Origin: Flavobacteriaceae bacterium
GTDB lineage: Bacteria > Bacteroidota > Bacteroidia > Flavobacteriales > Flavobacteriaceae
Reading direction: 5' to 3'
Assembly: GCA_029245825.1 (NCBI GenBank)
Contig: JAQWON010000105.1
Span: 1-10,961, forward strand
DNA: 10,961 nucleotides
Made by a program: the position numbers and the translations under genes. Each line of letters begins with the position of its first letter. Positions within the stretch are counted from its first letter, which is position 1. The notes under the pieces were generated by a model. The model ran no database searches, had not been told where the DNA came from, and was given only the letters and a program-made list of their open reading frames with translations. Below, one piece after another: positions 1-5,697 of this stretch.

Positions 1-315
1 GTCATCAAGTTTGATTTTAGATTTAATTTCTGTAAATAAACTTTTTTGCAGAAGTTTTGTATCATTAAAATATTCATCACCTATATTGAATGAATTATAA
101 ATCTCTTCTGAAACTTCTCCAGAAGCCCATCGATTCTGTGAAAAACCATTTGATGAATTCTCTTGATTATTAGTGTAAGATCCTGTCATTTTTGCTTTAA
201 AATAAAAATAGTATAATCCATTGATTTGCTTTTTATCCGTTATGTCAACACATTCATCTCTCTTATTGCAATTAAGAAAAAGAAAAACAGAAAACAATAA
301 TATACATCTACTCAT
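1..315 (-). CDS. Putative lipoprotein, C-terminus cut by window edge
   Basis: The frame opens with ATG at 315 and runs without a stop to base 1, giving 105 residues of a gene whose 3' end lies outside the window. The N-terminus is a lipoprotein signal: a hydrophobic stretch (residues 4-14, ILLLFSVFLFL) ending in a lipobox-like LNC with Cys16, followed by a charged KRDE segment. The mature part is polar and rich in Asn, Ser and Lys, with no recognisable domain. It starts 9 bases after the stop of the sodium/sugar symporter, so it is probably co-transcribed with it and perhaps translationally coupled. An envelope role linked to sugar uptake is only a guess from position. It is a convincing reading frame because the signal peptide, spacing and strand all agree, but the function is unknown. 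Confidence 0.72.
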   Translation of the reverse strand, partial: MSRCILLFSVFLFLNCNKRDECVDITDKKQINGLYYFYFKAKMTGSYTNNQENSSNGFSQNRWASGEVSEEIYNSFNIGDEYFNDTKLLQKSLFTEIKSKIKLDD

Positions 316-324
316 TAAATGAAT

Positions 325-1986
325 TTACCAAAAGAATGCATAAATAGCAGTTAACAGAATCATCACAGCAAATGATCCAATGTTAAAGGTTTTACTAGTG
401 TTAAATACTCCTTTCTTTAACTCAATTCCCTTTGCGTCATCAGAGCCATTATTTTGAGCTCTACTAACAATAGCTATTATGAGCATAGTTAAGAGAGAAG
501 TATAAAGCATTTGATCTAAAAATGGCATCTCTGGAAAGAAGCTCTCAAAAGAAGTGTCTTTAAACCATCCTTTTGATCCAACTTTTAAATACAAGGCTAT
601 TGGAATTGATGATAGGGCTCCCCATATCGCTCCACGGTTAGTCGTTTTCCTCCAAAATAATCCTAGTAAAAATATTGCTAAAATACCTGGACTAACGATT
701 CCAGTATATTCTTGTATGTACTGAAATGCCTGGGGTATATCTCCTAATAAAGGAGCCATTATTACGGCAATAATTAGTGCTACTGCAGCTGATATTCTAC
801 CTGTTGTTACCATTTGTTTTTCGCTAGCATTTTTATTAAATGTTTGCCTGTATATGTCCATTGTAAATATTGTGCCTGTTGAATTGAGCATTGAAGCAAG
901 TGAGGAAACAATTGCAGCTGCTAGAGCGGCAACAGCTATTCCTTTAAGACCAGTTGGTAAAAATTGCATAAGCCAGGGATATGATTTATCATTAGCGCCT
1001 TCACCAGGTATATTCACTAAAGCTGAATCTCCTAGCGAGGATAAAATTTGGGGATCGTTAACAATTACATATGCAGCTATTCCTGGAATAACAATTATTA
1101 AAGGCATAATCATTTTTAAACCAGCAGCAAACAATATTCCCTTTTGAGATTCTTTTAAAGATTTGGCAGCTAAAGTTCTTTGAATAATATATTGATTAAA
1201 GCCCCAATAATAAATATTGGCTACCCACATACCACCAATTAAAACTCCTAAACCTGGAAGATTATCATATTCAGGATTTGATTTATCTAAAATCATGTCA
1301 AACTTTTCAGGAACAGCATTGTATATTGATTTAAATCCCTCGATTATTCCTTGCCCACCTGACACAGTGTCAAGAGCTAAATACGTTGTAACAATTCCTC
1401 CAAGAATCAAGAAAAAAACTTGGATAATATCTGTCCATGCGACTGCAGAAAGTCCTCCATAAAGAGAATAAGCTGCAGCAAATAGCCCAAGACCAAGGAC
1501 TGCATATTGCATATCAACATCTAGAATAGTCTCTAGGGCTAGACCTCCTAAATAAAGGACTGATGCTAGATTAACAAAAATGTATAATCCAATCCAAAAA
1601 ACAGCCAGTATTGTTTTTAATTCAGTAGAAAAACGTTTTTCAACAAACTCAGGAATAGTATATATTTTTTTCTCTATAAAAATTGGCAAAAAATATTTAC
1701 CAACTATTATAAGAGTAATTGCTGCCATCCATTCATAAGAGGCAATTGCAAGACCTACGACAAAACCTGAACCAGTCATTCCAATGACTTGTTCGGCTGA
1801 AATATTTGCTGCTATCAGTGAGGCGCCTATGGCCCACCATGGCAATGATTTACCTGCTAAAAAATAATCTTCAGCACTTTTTTGCTCTCCTTTTTTATTT
1901 CTTGAAACCCAAAGCCCAATAGTAAGTATAACCAATGCATATGTGGCAAAGATTATGTAATCTAATAGTTCGAAACCGCTATTCAT
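325..1986 (-). CDS. Sodium/sugar symporter, vSGLT-like (SSS family)
   Basis: This 553-residue inner-membrane protein belongs to the solute:sodium symporter family and should couple Na+ entry to sugar uptake. It has the expected length and many hydrophobic segments. From memory it closely resembles the Vibrio parahaemolyticus galactose transporter vSGLT along its whole length. Shared blocks include LAGKSLPWWAIGASLIAANI (44-63), the YYWGFNQYIIQRTLAAKS region (about 259-276) and AAAIVSSLASMLNST (about 356-370). With a constant offset of 3 residues, the vSGLT sugar ligands map to Gln66, Glu85, Asn257, Lys291 and Gln425. The inner-gate Tyr maps to Tyr260, and the Na2-site residues to Ala59, Ile62, Ala358, Ser361 and Ser362. 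vSGLT Ser91 is Ala88 here. The gene lies 14 bases after galE on the same strand, which supports galactose or glucose as substrate. The family is certain; the exact sugar is inferred. Confidence 0.93.
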   Translation of the reverse strand: MNSGFELLDYIIFATYALVILTIGLWVSRNKKGEQKSAEDYFLAGKSLPWWAIGASLIAANISAEQVIGMTGSGFVVGLAIASYEWMAAITLIIVGKYFLPIFIEKKIYTIPEFVEKRFSTELKTILAVFWIGLYIFVNLASVLYLGGLALETILDVDMQYAVLGLGLFAAAYSLYGGLSAVAWTDIIQVFFLILGGIVTTYLALDTVSGGQGIIEGFKSIYNAVPEKFDMILDKSNPEYDNLPGLGVLIGGMWVANIYYWGFNQYIIQRTLAAKSLKESQKGILFAAGLKMIMPLIIVIPGIAAYVIVNDPQILSSLGDSALVNIPGEGANDKSYPWLMQFLPTGLKGIAVAALAAAIVSSLASMLNSTGTIFTMDIYRQTFNKNASEKQMVTTGRISAAVALIIAVIMAPLLGDIPQAFQYIQEYTGIVSPGILAIFLLGLFWRKTTNRGAIWGALSSIPIALYLKVGSKGWFKDTSFESFFPEMPFLDQMLYTSLLTMLIIAIVSRAQNNGSDDAKGIELKKGVFNTSKTFNIGSFAVMILLTAIYAFFW

Positions 1987-2000
1987 ATCTACAATATTAA

Positions 2001-3020
2001 TTATAAATTATTAATTTTTTTTTCCCAATTCCAGGCTGAGCTTAAACCCTCTTTTAAAGACAAATTAGCTTTCCACCCTAACTCTCTTTCAGCCTTAGCT
2101 GGGTTAGCATAAGAAATAGGAACATCTCCATTTCGTCTTGGTCCAATTTCATAATTCAACTTTAACCCACTAATTGATTCAAAAAGCTTTATAATTTCTA
2201 AAACAGATGTTCCTTTTCCGGTTCCTAAGTTATAAACTTCAAAGGATTTTAAAGAATCTTTGGATAGAAGTTTTTTTAAAGAAATCACATGTGCTTTTGC
2301 AAGATCAGTTATGTGAATATAATCACGAATACATGATCCATCTGAAGTATTATAATCAGAACCGTTAACAATTAGTTTATCATTTGACCCAATTCCTGTT
2401 TTCGTTACAATTGGAATCAAATTTTGAGGCTTATTTAGTGGTAATTCGCCTATTTTCAAACTAGAATGAGCTCCAATAGGATTGAAATAACGAAGTGATA
2501 TTACACTAAGGTTCTTATTAGTTAATGATACATCATACAAGATTTCCTCTGCGATCTTTTTTGTGTTGGCATAAGGAGACTCAGCCGGTTTAATTGGCTC
2601 ATCCTCAGTAATTGGAAATCTATTTGCCTTGCCATAAACAGTACATGAAGAACTAAATATAAAAGGACAAAATTCTGATTTTTTATTGATCTCATCTATG
2701 ACATTTAAAATAGATGAAATATTGTTCTTGTAATAATCAATTGGCTTACTTACACTTTCACCAACTGATTTGTGAGCTGCAAAATGAATTACCGCTCGAA
2801 TATTAGTATATTTTTGAAATATAAAGGATAAATCTTTTGCATTACAAAGATCAATTTGTTCAAAAAAAATATTTTTATTAATTATTGAGTTGATTCCGTC
2901 TAAAACAGACATAGAAGAGTTTGATAAATCGTCTATAATTAGAACTTCAAAATCATTTTCCAATAGCTCAACAACTGTGTGCGAACCAATATATCCAAGC
3001 CCGCCAGTTACAAGAATCAT
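2001..3020 (-). CDS. galE: UDP-glucose 4-epimerase
   Basis: This 339-residue cytoplasmic enzyme of the extended short-chain dehydrogenase family interconverts UDP-galactose and UDP-glucose using bound NAD+. It serves galactose catabolism and supplies sugars for surface polysaccharides. The NAD-binding GGLGYIG motif is at residues 6-12, with the acidic IIDDLSNS end of the second strand at 28-35. The active-site block SSSCTVYG (123-130) contains Ser125, and the catalytic pair is Tyr150 and Lys154 in SPYANTKK. The substrate-side motifs RYFNPIGAH (177-185) and RRNGDVP (295-301) are present, as is the C-terminal ELGWKA segment. Length is typical (E. coli GalE is 338). The position of the E. coli gatekeeper Tyr299 is Ser303 here, which would leave room for N-acetylated sugars. 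The gene is followed at 14 bases by the vSGLT-like transporter, suggesting joint use in galactose metabolism. Galactokinase and uridylyltransferase genes are not in the window. Confidence 0.96.
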   Translation of the reverse strand: MILVTGGLGYIGSHTVVELLENDFEVLIIDDLSNSSMSVLDGINSIINKNIFFEQIDLCNAKDLSFIFQKYTNIRAVIHFAAHKSVGESVSKPIDYYKNNISSILNVIDEINKKSEFCPFIFSSSCTVYGKANRFPITEDEPIKPAESPYANTKKIAEEILYDVSLTNKNLSVISLRYFNPIGAHSSLKIGELPLNKPQNLIPIVTKTGIGSNDKLIVNGSDYNTSDGSCIRDYIHITDLAKAHVISLKKLLSKDSLKSFEVYNLGTGKGTSVLEIIKLFESISGLKLNYEIGPRRNGDVPISYANPAKAERELGWKANLSLKEGLSSAWNWEKKINNL

Positions 3021-3062
3021 ACTTTAGAATAAAAATTAATTAATGACTAATTGGACATAAAT

Positions 3063-3692
3063 TTAAGATATTTTTTTTACCCTATGAGATGATTTTAAAT
3101 CATTGTAAAAGTTAGCAGAAGTAATTCCAAATAAAGGGATTAACCATATTAGACCAATAAAAAGGGTAAATACAGAAAGAATCACCAAGCCGGTATATAT
3201 TAATCCTAAAAGAAAAAGTTTAGTTCTATATCCTTTAGTTAGTTCACTACTCTTTCTCAATGCCTCACCTATTGTGACTTGGGGGTCTTCTGCAAAGATA
3301 TATAGAGACATTGAAAAGATTAGAGATAAAATAATTCCTGGTATAATAAATAATACAAAACCACCAATAATTATTATGGAAAGAACAAAAATAAGTCCAA
3401 TCGTTTTTAAGTAGTCATCATATGGATTAAATAATTGATTAAATGAAAAGTCTTTCTTGTTAACTACTGCAAGAGAATAAATTATAATACCAACAGACAT
3501 TGGAGCGACTAAAGCAAAGTATGCTAAATCAAAAATTACAAGTTGCAAAGGGCCAAAAAATAAAAAAAGTTTTAAAAATTCATTAAAAACTTGGGTAAGA
3601 ATACCATAAAAGAAAAATGTTGGAATAACATCAGCCCATTTTCCTGATAACATATCAACAGAATCTTTTAATAAGTCTAGGTTACTTCTCAT
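3063..3692 (-). CDS. DUF975-family integral membrane protein
   Basis: This 209-residue multi-pass membrane protein has about five hydrophobic segments (roughly residues 24-48, 52-77, 97-135, 159-180 and 181-195). Features of the DUF975 family are visible: an N-terminal amphipathic region with a GKW motif, a central IIPGIIL turn (116-122), and the block EALRKSSELTKGYRTKLF (143-160). That block is followed by two hydrophobic helices and a C-terminal NFYNDL. The family has no firmly established biochemical role. It lies within the minus-strand gene run, 31 bases after the DUF167 gene and 42 bases before galE. The 42-base gap is the largest in the run, so galE could have its own promoter, though none is recognisable. 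Family assignment is from motif memory; function is unknown. Confidence 0.85.
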   Translation of the reverse strand: MRSNLDLLKDSVDMLSGKWADVIPTFFFYGILTQVFNEFLKLFLFFGPLQLVIFDLAYFALVAPMSVGIIIYSLAVVNKKDFSFNQLFNPYDDYLKTIGLIFVLSIIIIGGFVLFIIPGIILSLIFSMSLYIFAEDPQVTIGEALRKSSELTKGYRTKLFLLGLIYTGLVILSVFTLFIGLIWLIPLFGITSANFYNDLKSSHRVKKIS

Positions 3693-3723
3693 GAATTAAA
3701 TGATTACAAATAAAAGTAAAATT

Positions 3724-3963
3724 TTAGTCATAACTTACTCTAAACAACTTATTTCTTGATTTAAAACCCTTAATTAATTCAATTGAATTTGGATTAATTC
3801 CAAGATAGTTTGATAATAATTCATTTGCAGATTTATTTGCCTTGCCTTTTTCAGCTGGGGAAGTTACCCATATTTTTATTTTTCCAAATAAATCAACAGA
3901 AAGTCTTTGCTTTTTAGAATTTGGAATTACTTTGACTTCAAATACTCTTTCGGATTTATTCAA
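3724..3963 (-). CDS. DUF167 (YggU) family protein, TTG start
   Basis: A small 79-residue soluble protein of the DUF167/YggU family, found in bacteria, archaea and eukaryotes and of unresolved function. The hallmarks are VKVIPNSKK near residues 10-18, the conserved SPAEKGKANKSANELL (35-50), and the C-terminal KGFKSRNKLFRV (65-76). The length is slightly short but complete for the family. The start needs care. No ATG exists in this frame after the in-frame stop located five codons upstream, so TTG at 3961-3963 is the only reasonable initiator. That codon overlaps the end of the preceding lipoprotein gene by 8 bases, which fits translational coupling and could explain tolerance of a weak start codon. 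Family call is strong; role unknown. Confidence 0.9.
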   Translation of the reverse strand: MNKSERVFEVKVIPNSKKQRLSVDLFGKIKIWVTSPAEKGKANKSANELLSNYLGINPNSIELIKGFKSRNKLFRVSYD

Positions 3964-4450
3964 TTGGTGTTCTTGGAATTAAAGATTTGATTTTGTAGTC
4001 TCCATCAATATTTTTTTTTAAGACATAAGATGTCTGCCTATCAGCATCTCCCATTATTGATCCATCTTTTAAAAAACGAGTATAGTTCATTTTAAAAGAT
4101 AGAATGTCCTTGTCAATAGTTTTAGATTCCCAATTATTAATTATAGAATATCCATAATTACTTTTTTCTAAATTTTCAAATGTCTGAGTTAAAAATTTTT
4201 TTAGCCTTCCTTTATCTCCAAGAACGACAACAGAATCTTGATAACGAATTGTAAGAGGAGGTTCATAAATTTCTTCAACAATTTTATTTACATCACCATT
4301 ACTCCAAGCTTCAACATAGTCATTCATTAACGCCTCAACTTTCTGCTCACTATGCGTACTAGAAAAAACTATTTGTTTGCAAGAGGTTATAATAGTTAAG
4401 AGAATAAACGGGAAATTTAAAAATGAAAAAAAATACTTTGTTAGGTTCAT
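3956..4450 (-). CDS. Lipoprotein with NTF2/SnoaL-like domain
   Basis: A 164-residue predicted lipoprotein. The N-terminus carries a long hydrophobic segment (about 5-21) ending in TSC with Cys24 as the acylation site, followed by KQ. The mature protein begins with EALMNDYVEAWSNGDVNKIV (39-58), the characteristic helix of NTF2-like/SnoaL/DUF4440 domains. The remainder looks like the curved sheet of that fold, with hydrophobic and polar residues alternating (LTIRYQDSVVVLG, YVLKKN). Such domains bind small ligands or act as enzymes or scaffolds, and none of these can be chosen from sequence. It sits 16 bases after the DUF2752 gene and its stop overlaps the start of the DUF167 gene by 8 bases, so it is almost certainly in the same transcript. 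Confidence 0.78.
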   Translation of the reverse strand: MNLTKYFFSFLNFPFILLTIITSCKQIVFSSTHSEQKVEALMNDYVEAWSNGDVNKIVEEIYEPPLTIRYQDSVVVLGDKGRLKKFLTQTFENLEKSNYGYSIINNWESKTIDKDILSFKMNYTRFLKDGSIMGDADRQTSYVLKKNIDGDYKIKSLIPRTPIE

Positions 4451-4466
4451 ATTTTTATCTCAATAT

Positions 4467-4850
4467 TTAGCAATTATGACATAACAAATTTCTGATTAAC
4501 CAATAGGCTAAAATTAGTGACAAAATAATGTAACTTGCCTTTTTACCAAAAAGTAACTTCCTAATAAACACAAGTTTTTCTGATTGATAATTTATATTCT
4601 CTAAAAAAAAGCCTGTCAAAAGATATGGTATAGAAAATACTAATAAAAGATTTTGGGAAATTGCTAAATTAAATTCAAAGTTTAAAAGATGATGAATAGC
4701 TCTTTGTGAACCACAGCCAGGACATTCATAACCGGTAAGACTAAGAAATGGACATTTAGGAAAAAAAGAATAGTCAACTGGACTGTAAAATTTGTATAAA
4801 AAAACAAAAAAAGCTAGTCCGAAGAAGACAAGTGCTCTTTTAAATAGCAT
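4467..4850 (-). CDS. DUF2752-family membrane protein
   Basis: A 127-residue membrane protein with about three hydrophobic helices (residues 4-18, 63-80 and 106-121). Diagnostic is the motif CPFLSLTGYECPGCGSQRA, whose CPGCGSQR lies at 43-50 with Cys43 and Cys46, preceded by FYSP and FFP. This is the signature of DUF2752. The two close cysteines suggest metal binding or a disulfide, but no function is established. The protein ends in an extra Cys-x-x-Cys pair (Cys124, Cys127). The start chosen is ATG at 4850. A TTG three codons upstream (4857-4859) would add Met-Gln-Thr and cannot be excluded. The gene follows the CD225 gene at 16 bases (7 from the TTG). In Bacteroidota DUF2752 and CD225 genes are often neighbours, which suggests they act together. 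Confidence 0.88.
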   Translation of the reverse strand: MLFKRALVFFGLAFFVFLYKFYSPVDYSFFPKCPFLSLTGYECPGCGSQRAIHHLLNFEFNLAISQNLLLVFSIPYLLTGFFLENINYQSEKLVFIRKLLFGKKASYIILSLILAYWLIRNLLCHNC

Positions 4851-4866
4851 TGTTTGCAAAGATTCT

Positions 4867-5160
4867 CTAAATAGAAAGAGCTGCTACTACGCCTGTAACC
4901 ATCAAAAGGAGATATAAAATCCAAAATGCTAGTGCCGGAAAAAAAGACCACATAACCCATAGCTTGGCATTTTTTGAAGCTCTTTCTGAAGCTTCTATAT
5001 TACCTGCATAAAATTGAGATTCAACTTTTGATGAATTTACTATAGCAACAACTCCAAATGGCAAACAACAAAATAGAGTTACAAGGATTGATTCAACAAG
5101 CCATGTTTTTGGTGGATTTCCTTTCTTTTCATTAGGCTTTTTTGTTAACTGATTTTCCAT
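4867..5160 (-). CDS. CD225/dispanin-family membrane protein
   Basis: A 97-residue protein with a charged, Pro/Lys-rich N-terminal tail (1-18), then the CD225 (dispanin) domain. Visible signatures are PPKTWLVESILVTLFCCLP (16-34) with the double cysteine Cys31-Cys32, the following GVVAIVNSSKV, the amphipathic loop with AGNIEASERASKNAKLW (52-68), and a second transmembrane segment (about 70-95). The animal relatives are the interferon-induced transmembrane proteins, in which the equivalent cysteines are lipidated. The bacterial members have no settled function. It lies between the plug-only protein (13-base gap) and the DUF2752 protein, all on the minus strand. It has an ATG start with no clear Shine-Dalgarno sequence. 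Confidence 0.88.
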   Translation of the reverse strand: MENQLTKKPNEKKGNPPKTWLVESILVTLFCCLPFGVVAIVNSSKVESQFYAGNIEASERASKNAKLWVMWSFFPALAFWILYLLLMVTGVVAALSI

Positions 5161-5173
5161 AAAATATATTAGT

Positions 5174-5605
5174 TTAATTTAAATTTCTATTCTTTTTTTT
5201 CTTTTTAATATGATAAGCTGACTTAGTATTAGCATAATTTTTACCTCCACTCTTTGTCTTGATAATGATGACTCCGTTTGATCCCCTAGAACCATATATT
5301 GCTGCTGCAGCATCTTTAAGAACAGATACGCTCTGAATGTTCCTGAAATTGATGCTATTAAACACTTTAGCGTCTTGGGTCTGAAGCCCATCTATTATAT
5401 ATAAAGGGTCATTATTATTCCAAGTGCCATAACCTCTAATAAGAACGTTAGGAGAATCACCTAAATAACCCGGAGTTATTGTGAGTCCCGCAATTTGTCC
5501 TTGAAGAGATTCTAAGCTATTAGGACTACTTAGATTAGGAAGACTCTGAGAAAAAATAAAATTAAAAAATAACAGTAAAAATGTCAAATTGATATATCTT
5601 ATCAT
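5174..5605 (-). CDS. Stand-alone TonB-receptor plug domain protein
   Basis: A 143-residue exported protein. A signal peptide (residues 1 to about 20, ending FIFSQS) leads straight into a SusC/RagA-type plug domain. Its motifs are LQGQIAGLTITPG (34-46), NVLIRGYGTWNNNDPLYIIDG (53-73), INFRNIQSVSVLKDAAAAIYGSRGSNGVIIIKTKSG (85-120). In a normal receptor this is followed by a 22-strand outer-membrane barrel. Here the frame ends about 20 residues later in a basic tail with five consecutive lysines (134-138). The carboxypeptidase-regulatory-like domain usual at the N-terminus of SusC proteins is also absent. The CD225 gene begins 13 bases downstream, so no detached barrel is present. It could be an evolved plug-only periplasmic protein or a relic of a receptor gene. 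The intact signal peptide and frame favour expression. It is the first gene of the minus-strand run. Confidence 0.82.
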   Translation of the reverse strand: MIRYINLTFLLLFFNFIFSQSLPNLSSPNSLESLQGQIAGLTITPGYLGDSPNVLIRGYGTWNNNDPLYIIDGLQTQDAKVFNSINFRNIQSVSVLKDAAAAIYGSRGSNGVIIIKTKSGGKNYANTKSAYHIKKKKKNRNLN

Positions 5606-5668
5606 AAAAAAAAATCATGCCTAAGATAAGAATAATTTTAAGATGCTTATTTTAGAAATATCTTATTC

Positions 5669-5687
5669 TTTAAGAAGATTTCTTAAA
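5669..5687. promoter_or_regulatory. Perfect inverted repeat in divergent intergenic region
   Basis: Within the 92-base region between the divergent plug-protein and deacylase genes there is a perfect 8-base inverted repeat TTTAAGAA-GAT-TTCTTAAA, ending 10 bases before the deacylase ATG. It could be an operator for a dimeric regulator or a weak hairpin in the deacylase leader. All its bases except two G:C pairs are A/T, so chance is possible. I see no good -7 element (TAnnTTTG) for either gene in this region. Confidence 0.35.
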
Positions 5688-5697
5688 TTTATTTATT

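Noticed and set aside
854..1462. Plus-strand open frames of 97 and 81 residues inside the symporter gene
   Set aside because: They lie opposite a strongly conserved membrane-protein gene, lack domains, and read as antisense shadows.
5185..5215. A-rich tract encoding the Lys tail of the plug protein as a slippage site leading into a barrel
   Set aside because: The CD225 gene begins almost at once downstream and no barrel-like sequence exists in any frame there.
5179..5391. A 70-residue minus-strand frame inside the plug-protein gene
   Set aside because: It overlaps the conserved plug motifs in another frame and has no recognisable feature; the plug frame is the real one.
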